DNA of 64,000 nt, from the NCBI GenBank assembly GCA_002633025.1, contig NMRB01000166.1:501589-565588 (forward strand), read 5' to 3'. A program made the position numbers and the translations under genes. The number at the start of each line of letters is the position of its first letter. The first letter of the stretch is position 1. This document shows, in pieces, positions 32,556-44,870 of this stretch. The notes below the pieces were generated by a model. The model was not told the DNA's origin and did not search any database. It saw nothing but the letters and a program-made list of their open reading frames with translations. This DNA is from Notospermus geniculatus. Lineage: Eukaryota; Nemertea; Pilidiophora; Heteronemertea; Lineidae.

Positions 32556-33074
32556 TATTCTCAGGATGGGACACGCCAGACGTGTTGTGGACATAAACTC
32601 AGAGAGTTGAGGTAGCACACATAGGTTTTTGCTCACAGACAGAGCTCGCAGAGATGATTTCATACATTTTTTATGCTGGCAGCTGATCAATACCACATGA
32701 ATGAGAGAATTAAGCCTAATATGGAGAAACAGACACCAGGCCTAACAAATGAACCTACGGCGACATCCCAGGCGACATCCATTCGATCAGCTATAACTCA
32801 TTGGGTGTTACCACCACAATTAAATGGTCACCGATATTGAGTTTTTCGTAATTATCTGCCAAGAGGGATCAGTCGTATGATAAATTCAGCGATTATCGAC
32901 GCGGGTATTGGATTCTGTGACATATACCGGTAGATTTCCGTTAGGTCCATAAATTTTGTTCAGCTGGCCGTCCCAATTTTTGTTCTCCAGAGGAGATTTT
33001 CCGCGTGTGCACTTTTAGCTGAATCTGTAGGTCTGCTGAGGTAGACAAGGCTCTACCTGTGAGTTGCCACGAAG

Positions 33075-33355
33075 GTGTCCTGATTATAGAGGTCGAAATG
33101 AAGAGGAATGACCAACTGGACTGAGGTTGGAGTGTCCTTTCATTAGGGGTGTCCTCCTGGTTGAGGTGAAGGGCAGGGATGTTTTATTCTGTGGTGAAGC
33201 ATTCCCAAGTTATGTCACTGACGAGAAAAGGTCATACCTCTGCAATGCCCAGAAATTGATAGGTGTCCTGATTACAGAGGTCAAACTGAACAACAATTAC
33301 TTTGGACAAAGCTGGGTGTCCTCCTGGCAGAGGTGTCCGTCAGGGGAGGTTCAAA
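33075..33355. repeat. GTGTCCT-type repeat fragment (copy B)
   Basis: Counterpart of 18113-18405. Confidence 0.5.
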
Positions 33356-34135
33356 ACGTGCATATTCTGTGGGAAAGCATTCCTAAGTCGATGTCACCTT
33401 TAGTTGACCTGAACAAGCCTGCAGAGTTGTACAGAATTGCATAAAAAAATACATCGCGGGATCATTTTGCAAATCTGACATCAAATGGGCAAATTCACCC
33501 ATCATTTCCTTGCTCTTTTTTCTCATCCGTAGCCATGGCGATGTGACCAATTTGCAGAATAACAGTACCAGTATGACGATGATGATTGTTGATGATGGTT
33601 AATCGGAGGTGGTTTGGGATACAGGGAGCATAACAGAGACGTGATGATGTATTAACATTGAGAACAAGAGGCATATATGCCAAAAACTCAGCTGACGTCT
33701 CACTGGGAAATTTTGGAAGGCGACCCAGCACTATACAGAGTTGTGGTGATAGTCCTTACCATGCCCACTTTGACATAGAGACATAGAGAACTAGAGTACT
33801 GTGGGCCAAGTGCTCAGCTGATTTGCTTGTTTCAGTGTCTATATAGGTCAAGCTGACCTACAATGTGTGTTTTTATTGGAAGAGCTTGGAGAAAACATCC
33901 AGTCGATACATCAGCTCATAGCTCAGATGGAATTAGGCCCTATAGCTGTATCTCTTGCTGGGTCAGAAGAAGAATGCCGGCATAAACAGGATTTGTTTTA
34001 TCTAAACATTCCAGAAGCTCCTTTTGCTATTTCTCTTGTTATTACAGATTAATCTGTGAATTTCCCCCTTTGCCAAGTTGGCTGAACTCTTGGTAGCCTG
34101 ACTTACCTGTCGGACTGAGACCAAACACCAGTGAA

Positions 34136-34310
34136 TAGGAGCAGTCAGCCGCACTTATCGCCAAAAGACGGCAGCAAAATTCTAGCGGACCAATAGAACA
34201 GAAAATTCTTTTGATTGGTGTTCACTCAACCATGAATGGGTCCGCTAGAAATGGAAGTGGGCCGTAGTGATACCTATTGGTCAACTGACTGACAGCTGCT
34301 ATTGAGTTTG
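34136..34310. mobile_element. Copy B-only insertion with inner inverted repeat
   Basis: Copy A reads from CCAGTGAGT directly into TTTAGTTTATT. Copy B has about 170 extra bases with CTAGCGGACC and GGTCCGCTAG as inner arms and weak outer complementarity (ATAGGAGCA / TGCTAT). Boundaries are approximate. Confidence 0.55.
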
Positions 34311-35124
34311 TGTAGGCTGCTATTGGTATTGCCCTCCAACAGTGAAAGTCGCTAACTCCATTCAAAGTCAGGGGGAAGACGTTCAACTGGAGTATCAGCC
34401 TACACTACACTACTTGTATACTTGGTAGTACAGAACTGAGCTATTACTTCAACTGAACACGTTCCCACTGATCAGCACCGAAGTGGAGATACTGGTGTTA
34501 CCATTTTGAAGGCTGACTTTGGAAAATTAGTACATACTGGCAGAAGCTTTCCAATGGTGGAAATTTGGGACACTGCATGAAAGTGGAGGGATTACCGTCA
34601 CAGAAAACTTACATTGCACTTTTTTGACCAATTTGTCAATGGACACCATTCCGATTGCTAGTCAATTAATCCATGTGCTTAATGTCATAATCTGTGCATC
34701 ATCTCTTAATCCATGTGTCTTAATCTGCTAATCCGTGTATCTTTCACAGGACGAAGTGATACTGATGATGCTAGATCCCTGTTCTGTAGTAATCCATGAT
34801 CCTATCTGATTGAACTGAAGCGTTCCTGAGATAACTCCTCAAACATCAATCACAGTTCTGTCCTATACTGTAAAAGGCAGTGTCTCCATTTAGAAGCAGT
34901 GGGGGCACGGTGACTGACATAATAGCCATTGTCTACACTGCAGTGTACTTGGTCGTACACGATACGGCTGTTACCTCAATTGACAATGTCCCCACTGATC
35001 AGAATGGAAAAACTGCTTTTTACCACTTGAAGGTCGTGTTGCCATAGCAGGAAGAAGTCATCATAAGAGTTGTTGTCTATTCATGACTGTTGAAGGTCCC
35101 AAACTGTTGCTGTAGATTGCAAGT

Positions 35125-35250
35125 ATTAGGGAGGTTTCGCAAGCGCCCGGTTAAGCCATTCGACGACGTTTATCTATTGTTTGGGTATACCCACACAATA
35201 GATAAACGTCGTCGTAAGGCCTAACCGGGCACTTGTGAAACCTCCCTAAT
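35125..35250. mobile_element. Hairpin MITE, ATTAGGGAGGTTTCGCAAG ends (copy B only)
   Basis: Arms of about 50 bp pair ATTAGGGAGGTTTCGCAAGC and GACGACGTTTATCTATTG with their complements. Copy A shows AAGTATTGTCACC without it. Confidence 0.86.
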
Positions 35251-36283
35251 GTCACCCTAAGTGCCCAACAGTTAGGAACAGATACATGTAACTCTACAAG
35301 GAATTTTCTTTGGAAGATGAAACTTCTGAAGACTGGATTTTCCAAGTTCAAAACTGTTCCCAAATGCAGCCCGACAACTAGAAATTTCAAGGTGGTGCCC
35401 ACGTGAGACTTTCCTGGTACAAGTTGGTTCCGAATTTGCAATTCCCTCACAGCTCCCGGGTCACAGCTGACGCTGAGTCCAATGACACAAACGACTGCCC
35501 GAAGTTATCTAGGTTGGGTTGCCAAAAGTGAGCCAAACCCGAAAGAGGAAGTTCCCCCGTGGAGCAGCATCTTTAAGCAAGAAGTCTGCAACAGATGACC
35601 AACCATTCTCAACTTACAGCTCGAAACTGTGCCAGATTACCGAAGAATGATGGAAAGACCCAAGTTCACGAATGATGGATTGGTTGAATGATGTCCTGGC
35701 TGGACCAATGTCCAGCCAGGACAAGCTGTTTGACACACCAAGACAATCTTGTTGGTATTCACCTGAGAAGCAGGAAGATCCACGACAATCCACCAGAGAA
35801 TGCACAAACAGAAAGATCAAAGATTGCTGAAGAAGATTGTAATCAAGTTCAGCAAATACCCCAGAAACTTGCAAAGAAATCCCAAACGACAACACCTCCG
35901 GGGAAACCATGAAAAAAAATCGAGACTGCTTGAGTAGACATGAGAATTGTCACGAAACGCCAAGCAAACATGACAACTGCAGCAGAACACGTTTTCTTCG
36001 ATGGTTGACGGTTGACATAGTAATGGCCGATGTGTCACCACTTTACAAAAGTACGTGTTGGAAACAGGGGAGAAGTCGTTGAGTTGATGCCTAGTGTTGC
36101 ATCTACATAGCTAGAGTGAAGAGGCGTCTCCACGTGTTTTCTCGTGCAAGTTGGCTCTCGACAATGGATTCGTTGTTGGTTTCTGCAAGGCTTACCCCTC
36201 GACCAGCGACACAAAAAGTGCCCATCATTTTCTGTGGTTGAGTTGTGCACACAGTGCCAACTTGTGTGAGGAAATTCTCACAC

Positions 36284-36441
36284 ATGAAGGAGGGCCAGAA
36301 CAGATTGAGGGAGTGAAGCCATGCGATGAAGGAGGGCCTGAACAGATCGAGGGAGTGAAGCCATGCGATGAAGGAGGGCCTGAACAGATCGAGGGAGAGA
36401 AGCCTGCGATGAAGGAGGGCCTGAACAGATCGAGGGAGTGA
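36284..36441. repeat. 42-bp tandem repeat expanded in copy B
   Basis: About four copies of a unit containing GAAGGAGGGCCTGAACAGAT and CGAGGGAGTGAAGCC. Copy A has a single, diverged unit near 21050. The in-frame translation is a repeat artefact. Confidence 0.85.
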
Positions 36442-37081
36442 AGTCATGCGATGAATTCGTAGATGATCTACAACAGATGCCAAAGTTCACCAATGCAATA
36501 TTTGGTGTCCCTTCGTTGAAAGCGGTTTGTGAAATGTGTGGTTGTTCTATCCCTGCCAGAATGTTCATGTCATCCTTATGAAACATTCACATACATACAT
36601 ATATTATATCCAAGGTGAAATGTACAGCCAACTTCCTCAGCCAAGCCTATAGTAATCCAGTAGTCCAGCCTGTTGAGCATGTGTAGGCCTACAGCAGTTG
36701 ATGTTTTTAAATACCAATAACAATTTTAATGCGGATATGAATGACAGAACTCGAATCATTATTATCTTATTGAGGCTGCGTTCACATGCTGTGCTTTCAT
36801 CAACATGACAGCCAGTAGATTTAAAGGGGAGATACCCTTTTGCGTTTATGACCTGCGGTCACCAACAAAAGGTCAGCAGACTTGAAGCCGAGATGCTCTT
36901 GGGGAACCTGCAGAACTGCCGCCACTGGGAGTTGTGCTTTTAGCGGTTTTACCTTTTCGACGACTCGGTCCATGTTGCACTGCGTCAATGACGTCGTGAT
37001 GCGACGACATTGTGTTGCTTTGCTCTGTTTTTGACGTCTTCGGTACAACCGATCGCAGCGCCTCCCAGTAGCGGTAGTTAT

Positions 37082-37235
37082 CAGGGGCGGATTCAGGATT
37101 TGGGAAAAGAGGGAGCCCCCTGTGCTAGGAACATAGAAATTTGTGCCCAGTTCCAGAATTTCATGGTCAATTTTACAGATTTGTTGACCAAAAGGGGGCG
37201 CGCGCCCGGTGTGCCCCCTTCTGGATCCACGCCTG
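37082..37235. mobile_element. MITE, CAGGGGCGGATT family (copy B)
   Basis: Counterpart of 21741-21895, ending GGATCCACGCCTGG. Confidence 0.7.
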
Positions 37236-37732
37236 GTTATGCATGTTCCTCAAGAGCATGTCACCTTCAGGTCTGTTACCTGTTGTTGGTAATCCATGCA
37301 ACGTATAGTCTCAATAAATCTTGGAACAACCTAGAATTGGGATGGACCACTGCCACCAACAACTACCGGATTGGAAAGGTCAGAGAGAGAGAGAGAGCGC
37401 ACCAAACTTTGTCGGGGGAATATACCTTTAACAATCCTTCTAACAATTGTAATTGTTAACTGTCGGGAGTAACATACAATTGGTCATATTAAATTGTGTT
37501 TCATTACCAGCTGCTGCCGCATATTGGCGGTAGAGAGTGGTCGCCATCTTGTTTGGAAAAGCAGATGCATATGTATTTTTCCTGATAAGATTCAGTGCGA
37601 GTTTATAGCTGCAGATGTTACTGGTCTTCTATTGTTACCTGATGTAGGCCGGGAGTTGAAATGGCCAACTGACAAACTACAAAGAGCATTGCATAATGCG
37701 AGACAGACGGGGTGAAATGTCCTGAATTCTGG

Positions 37733-37818
37733 GATCTCTACTAGAAAGTGCCTGAGGAAGACCCCGGTTGGGGTCGAAAATTTGCGAAATTCGGAGACGA
37801 CTTTACGTTTACTATCGA
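37733..37818 (+). repeat. Conserved hairpin with hammerhead-like core (copy B)
   Basis: Same as 22443-22530: CTGAGGAAGACCCC, loop, GGGGTCGAAA, ATTTGCGAAATTC. Confidence 0.4.
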
Positions 37819-37824
37819 GAGACC

Positions 37825-38290
37825 CACAGTGGGAAATGTCCTGAATGGAGACCAGAGTGTGGAATGTCCTGAATGGAGACCAGAGTGTGGAATGTCCTGA
37901 ACGGAGACCAGAGTGTGAAATGTCCTGAATGGAGACCAGAGTGGATGTCCTGAATGGAGACCAGAGTGGATGTCCTGAACGGAGACCAGAGTGTGGGATG
38001 TCCTGAACAGAGACTCACAGTGTGAAATTTCTTGAACAGAGACCCACAGTGTAAAATGTCCTGAACAGAGACCACAGTGTAAAATGTCCTGAACAGAGAC
38101 CCACAGTGTAAAATGTCCTGAACAGAGAGATCAACAGTGTGAAATGTCCTGAATGTTGACCCCAGTATGAAATGTCCTGAAAGGGACCGCAGTGGAAAAT
38201 ATCCTGAATGGAGACCACGCCACACAGTGTGAATCCTGAATGAAGAGGCATCCCGCAGTTTGAAATATCCTGAACAGAGACCCACAGAGT
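37825..38290. repeat. Minisatellite of GGAGACCAGAGTG units (copy B)
   Basis: Counterpart of 22540-23050 with different unit numbers; many units here read CAGAGTGTGGAATGTCCTGA. Confidence 0.92.
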
Positions 38291-39021
38291 TAAGAATCCT
38301 GAATTAAGACTCACAGTTCGTAATATCAAGATCTGAGATCAAGATGGTGTCTAGACAAATATTCACCGTGTGAAAATGTCAAGAACACTACCTCCGAGAT
38401 CCGAGACTAAATCTGTTTCGCAAACAGGTGGGAATTCCACAACATGGCTCATCCAGCAGATTCCGGATCAACGATGTCTGCATGGAGACAATCTTCCTTT
38501 TCCGATGACAGGAGACAGACACCACCTGCAGCGCAGCGACGAAATATAGGTAGAAAATCACAAAGGAAATACCTCCGTTGTTGCTACAACATCGGCGAAT
38601 CGTCGATATCACTTTATGAATCTATTCGTCTGGAATATTGGCAGCATCAATAGTCTGATTTGGCCTTTGAGCCCCAGGGGATGAAGGTGTCTGGGTAATT
38701 CTGCGAGGGGGGATGGCCCGGCGCGGTTTGATGAACCAATATTGGTCATGTAATCAATTTGATTTGGCCTCTGAGCTGCAGGGGTAGAGGTGTCGGCGAA
38801 GTTCCGGGAGGGTGCCTTGTGATGGTATCAGACGTGGTCCAAGATGTTCTGAGGAGAAATGACCTGGTGTAGGCTACTGGGACTGAACATCTGACATGGA
38901 TGGCGACGGGAAGGGATAGGCCTATGACCTGAAGTGTTGCTCACCCACCAAAAATGGAGCAAAAATGTTTAGCCACTTGGACAGGGGGTGTGATACTGCC
39001 TGCCTGCAGTTGAGGTCGAGG

Positions 39022-42000
39022 GTAGGCTGCCAAAGCCAGGCCATACTCTGACAGCACAAGAGGAAATCACTGCCCTTGGACCAGAATATCGTCGAGAATT
39101 CAGGAGCCGTATTTGATGTCACAAACAAATAACAGAACGTGCAATTATCAATCACCTCATATCAGAGCGGAGTGCAAAATGCCCCTCACCCATGACACTG
39201 TCCGGGATACTACGCGCCAAACAGTCAATCATCCGACTCAAACCACATAATGAGGGCCAATTGTTTTCTAGCAACAATAGTTTACAATAGTTTGTAAATA
39301 TCGTTATGGTACTTTGGCCGCACGTCTGGTGCAAACTGGCTGCAGTGGAACACGGACACGAGACTTTGTCAAAATTTGGAGATTTTGAACAAGAGGGCCA
39401 TGTGACATGAACTCAGCTGCAGCACCTCGAGATATTAAGCAGGAAGAAGTATCATCCATTGGGGAAAACTGAACTGATGCATATCTATATCCAGATGTGA
39501 AGAGCACATTCATGAAACAGGAAAAGGATAAGACACCTTTGAACACAAAAGAGCAAAAAATACCATTTAAGTATTCCAGAATAAGAAAGATATTCTTAAA
39601 ATTCACAAGGTATCGGCATAAAAACGAGGAAGTACAATGTATTGACATCAAAGACTGAAATCACACCACAAAAGATGCGTTCCTTTTTCCTACCAGGAGT
39701 TTGCCCCTGAGGGTGTGGTTACAGCCAAGCCTGATTTGAACATGTACATCTTTCTGTATAGATGGATCGAGAAACCTTAGAAGGTGAGATTGCTTACAAA
39801 TACCTGAAGAAGATACGTAACTATTACCTCATCGATGGGAAAAGGTGAATTCTTAAGATTATTAACCTCACAATAACAAGTCATGGCAAAGTGAACTGGA
39901 TTCTGTGTTGCATAGATATTTCGCACCCTCAGTCAAGGTGCTTTCTGCCCCCAAGGTTTACCTATCTTACCCAGAAGACCTGGAGGTCCTCGGCCGGGGT
40001 CCTTGGTTTAAGCAGCCAATAAACCAACTAATCCAACCTGGAGTAATGCGCTAGAGCCACCTGGTGAGAGATTCAGCAACTAATCAAACCTGGAAGCCAC
40101 CTGGTGAGAGATATGGAAACTAATCCAAAATGGAGCATGAGCCAGAGCCACCTGTTGAAAGGTATAAATATCAACACAGCACATTTTGAATATTGTTAGT
40201 GGTCGCCTAATCAAATCACGCACCTGGAGGACAGAATTAGCAATGTATTTTATCAGCTCAAACACTGGGTCAAACTGTCCCCCTTCCCCAGCCCATACAC
40301 ATTTCAAATCATGTAATTTTGCTTAAAATATCAATTTAACATCAACATCATCCCTAAACAGTTTGTAAATCATCCACTAACGGAAATAATCACTGTCATT
40401 ACATCCTCACAATCGGTTTCGCGGTTGTAAAAAGATAATTCCATTGATTTATTTTCACAGCGAAATTATAGTTTTTTGTCATAATGCAAAAAGCTGTGCG
40501 TGAGTGAAATGAACAGTGAGAGTAGATTACATTGGCGCCGATTGTCCATCATGATTTGACAACCTCTGGCTCGAAGGGGCGTGAGCGATGCAACTCCATG
40601 CATTTTGAAAATCTCAACATCTTTACCAAAGGACAGTGGTGACTTCTTCTCAAAGACTTCATTGGTGTGGTAGACTGGTTTTGTCTCCCATCGCTATGGC
40701 TAAGCACTGTGAAGGGATAGAGAACCAGACAACTAACAGATCTGCAAGTCCTTTGACGGCTTTCTGAATAATGCCAACCATTCTCAGTTGAATTTTTCAC
40801 CTGACAGTTTGGAAATTCAGATTCAGGGCCTATAGGTCAAGGATGTAGACCCACATGTGAGCCTTCATTGAGCATATTCAGAAAATTTGATGAAAAATTT
40901 GGGTGTGAATGAGAGGCATTGGTCACTGGCTTGCAAGGAATATACCATTAGTTCCTACATGTTATGACAGGTGGCAGCAGCAGTTTTGATGACCACACTG
41001 TCAACACTACTACATATGTACTACTACTTTCAGTTTTACAGCAATACCATCTACAGTGCTGTTTATCTGATATTCGATATTGAGCGTTGAAATCAATTCT
41101 TTTTTGCGGAGTTTTCTCTGAAGTTGCTCCAGTTTGATGGACCTCCATTAAAAAACTTCCATTAAAATCTCAGAACTTAGATCTGAAGCGAATCAGTTGG
41201 AAAAGACTCCAGACGAGATTGAGATCCTGAGCAAATTGACGCCGAGAAAAAATGCACGGATCGAACTTCTCAATCTATTTCTCAAGCGAGGGTGTAAAAA
41301 AAACCTTCATGAGCATCAAGGCATATTGATTCCATCAACAGGAGGATGTCACATCACGAATTCCACGATCACTAAAGGGAGCCAGCGTACATTTCAGCGA
41401 AAAATGCGGCAGCGCGTTTTCCCGCCAGCAACACTCTGTTTGATGTACGATTGATTAAGTGTGTCGGCACTTGTAGGGTTGGATGTGCAAAGATGGGTGC
41501 ATTTCATGATTGTAGGGATGCAGAGCTCTGTGTTGACTCAGTGCGGATGATTTGACAATAATTTGAAATTGACAAGGGCTTGGTATGAAAAAATACAGAA
41601 GACAAGGAGAGACGGACGCTGTGCCACAACCTAAAATCGTTCTGTTGGAGGCGCGTTTTACCCCGGCTTTGCATCATAGGACGATGTCAGCAATGCATTC
41701 TGCCCCCGGCTTTGCGTCTTGATGTTGACACCAGCAATGGCGGACATTGTTGAAATTGTGTCCATGAATAGCTGAACTGTTTTCGACAGGGAACAAAGAA
41801 GCTGCTGCATTAGGATTTACGCATGGGATAAAGGACTCCACAGACTTGTTTGTGCCTTTCACCATACATACAACAGCAAATCCTGAAATTTTCTCCTGCG
41901 CTGCATCCATAGAGGGTGCATCTGAAACTCTGCTATCTGGAAAGGTGTATGGTGGTCTGATCTCTGACCTGCCCAATTGAGTGTACTTGGTTATTCACGA

Positions 42001-43205
42001 CGACCCTAATTTCCTCTTCATCTTCCGTCATAATTCAGCATTATATCAACAGACACTTTGGTGTGATGTTACAATTTAATAAAGGACTATTCTACCCCTT
42101 AAGTAACCTCGTTTCATCTTTTTTCCACCAATAATATCAATGGAGCAACAAATTAATGATGTCATCCTGGATGCTAGCTAAGCCGCCGTTCGCTATTTTT
42201 CGATACCAAAGCCATTAAATCATTTTTTATGTAAAACCAATAAAAAAGAATGGATCATTTGAGATGATTGGTACTCGATTATCGGTCGCTCGAAGCAGCT
42301 ATGAATCAAACACTCGATTTAGCGATTCTTCTATTGAGAGGTAATGGCGCCTGTTAAAGACTCAATCCATCAAGAGCAAAAAGCGCAGCAAAAGTTTGGT
42401 AAGATGATGTTAGAGTGATTTAAACTCAATGAACCTCACTTTTATTGTCATGGCAACACAGATTTTAATCAATTTACCTTGTATGCCCTTCCCCCGCCAC
42501 CATCCAAAATAAACCGCCAACTTTCTCCTCACGTGTGGGGAAATTCAATATGGCTGCCAGGGCGGCCATCTTGGACTCACCTAGGCAACAGTCCCAAAGT
42601 GTACCTGAGGGGGAAGTCCACTGTACTCATCTGTTGAGGTCGAGAGGGACAAAAAGTTTGTGGACCAATTAGGGACTGTAAGGTATGTTTGGTCCCAATT
42701 GTCCCCTGCCCTACGGCTGCCCAGGGGTGGCGTAACGCTCATCAATAACGGTAATATATTGACTTTCTCTAATCTATTTTTTTTAAGTGACAGGCACCTT
42801 ATACCTGTCAACAGAGGTCAGACCGTAATGACGAATGGAGGCCACCACTGCCAACATGATTCTGTCAACTTGTGCTATTTTTAGAAACCATGTGAAAGGC
42901 TACGTCATGATGCTGGATGAAACATGGTATTAGTGTCAATTTTGTGATGAATAGTTGTATTTTGTGGCGCAATTTGGTTCAGTTTGGACGGAAACATTCT
43001 TCTCGAGGAATGAGTCATTTAAGGATGTCAAGAATATTGCGATTTATTCCAAGAAAAATGCTTGATTGGCTGTTCTGAATAGGAGATTGGATGACGATCT
43101 GTCACAGAAGAAACTGATGAGGTGCTTCCGCCCCGATAAATTATGTCCTTGGGAAAAGCGCTTTACTCGAACAGGTCAAGAATCTCTTGGAGCTGCACCT
43201 GTAGT
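39022..43205. other. Single-copy sequence, nothing recognised
   Basis: No exon with convincing motifs or splice context. There is a degenerate three-fold repeat with GCCACCTGGTGAGAGAT near 40040-40150. The longest frames (about 100-115 codons, for example 39304-39651 and 41674-41976 on the minus strand) have no known domain. Confidence 0.5.
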
Positions 43206-43278
43206 GGGGGAGTGCAATGGCACAGTAGTTGAGCATCGGACTCAAGACCGAGACGTCATGGGTGCAATTCCCAGCCAG
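43206..43278 (+). mobile_element. tRNA-derived SINE head
   Basis: TGGCACAGTAGTTGAGCAT matches a pol III A box and GGTGCAATTCC a B box, about 40 bp apart, in a tRNA-like order. No full cloverleaf is evident and unrelated sequence follows, so it is more likely a SINE than a tRNA gene. Confidence 0.5.
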
Positions 43279-43279
43279 T

Positions 43280-44658
43280 AGCCACTGTATTCTCTGAACT
43301 GGCCTGAAAGAATCAAGTGATGCGCTGAATAAGCTGCTCCTTGAGTTCCTAATCCTAGAAAGATTTCTGGAGAGACTGGGCCAATAATGTGAAGTGCTTT
43401 AATTGATATGTACATTATTACAGTGTAGAAAGTACTACTTAAAAACTTCATATTATTAGGATCGTTTATTGTGTGTATATTTATACAGTGATGTACACAG
43501 ATCGAAGGTTCTGTTTACGATGAAATACCAACAAGACATCATCATCTCCAGGTAGAGCTAAAGAGAGTATCAACTCTTCCATAAACTTGATACTGTCATC
43601 TACAAAACAACCATTTCCCTACAAGCCATCCGGGTAACGATCGTTACAGACCAGATAATGATGCAAGCAGGAAAGTCTTCTTTTGCTTCCAAGGTTAATG
43701 GTCTCATCAAGGAATCAATCCAGGGAAGGCAACCGCACGTTTGTTACCAGCCTGGTGAAGGCAGACAATTGATGAAAAGTGCCCTGAAGACAAGACGAGA
43801 GGAAGTTTCAAAACTTTAACACCACCTGGAAGCCGATTCTGGGCACTGATTGAAATTGGTGACATTCAGTACGTAGATCTATCCTTCAGCATGTACTCCG
43901 TTCCGATGTAGAAGAGAGTGATGCCCACATTTTCTACAGGCACAATCAAAAAGTTCTCTTTGTTCTGACTCAGGAGGAACAGACTGAGCAAAAAACTCGA
44001 GGGGGAAACAGGGCACCATATTGGTGTGAAAGCCTGTGCAAAAATTGTAGCAGTGCAGTGATTGTTGGTCTTGCCACAAAAGCGCATCCACAGTTCATGT
44101 ACAGCATAACCTTCAAAATCTGCCAGGAAAATTTCGCCACACTCCTGCCAAGTCTGAGTTCCCATCTGGCTTATGAACATCAGGAAACACAGTCCCCATC
44201 AGAAGCAAGATACGGGCCTCGTCCAGGACGGTGGGCATCATTCCAAGTCATTGTCATTACCCTAAGCAACAAAGCGGCAAATAATTGGCGGACTCCGCGC
44301 ATCACAATCGTCTATGTTTCCGTAAAGTGGGTTGATTCCACCGCCGCGATCTAATGAATACAAAACTTGTGATTCATTACTTCCCCGTAGTCTTGGCAGC
44401 CTGCCTGCATTGATAATTTCCTTGTATCCCCTCCCAGGGTCGAACTGGCTCCCTTCTAGTTAATATACAATCGACGACAAGAGGTTCACTGACCCACTGG
44501 CGGATGACGGCCATCATGCATGACGCGGAATACTGATGACGACGTTTTGTGCAGAATTTTATACAGTTGAGGTCAACTTGGGAAGAAAGCGGCCCCTCCG
44601 ATTTCTCCTACGACGCTAAGGCCGTATCGGAACTTGTGATCAGTTAGAGCATGCTCTA
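43280..44658. other. Nothing recognised
   Basis: Non-repetitive sequence. A minus-strand frame at 43866-44180 has no known motif. Confidence 0.5.
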
Positions 44659-44849
44659 GGAGACTTTACTGCCGTTAGAGGCCGCCTGCTGCAGTGCCCT
44701 TGAACGTCACAAAATTTGACGTCACAGACGTAAGCCACGGCGTCCAGTCATTATGGATGACGTTGTGGCGTGCACTTCCTCTCTGTGACGACAAATTTCG
44801 TGACGTCCTGGGACCGCTAACTGGTAGTGGCCTCTAACGGCAGAAGTAA
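44659..44849. mobile_element. MITE, GGAGACTTTACTGCCGTTAG family
   Basis: GGAGACTTTACTGCCGTTAG and AGGCC at the left; GGCCTCTAACGGCAGAAGT at the right. The interior has GACGTCACAGA motifs. A longer relative sits at 55425-55714. Confidence 0.7.
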
Positions 44850-44870
44850 CAACTACATCCTATACAATCA

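Larger units (their letters stand above)
23855..39021. repeat. Elk: Large duplicated block, copy B
   Basis: Collinear with copy A, but carrying its own B-only insertions at 24595, 25371, 26421, 26799, 28916, 34136 and 35125 and lacking all seven A-only ones. It contains the second set of the four 5' Elk exons. To its right (39022 on) the sequence is single-copy. Confidence 0.95.

Noticed and set aside
43206-43278. A functional tRNA gene
   Set aside because: A and B boxes are present but I could not form a credible cloverleaf with an acceptor stem and terminator; a SINE head is more likely.
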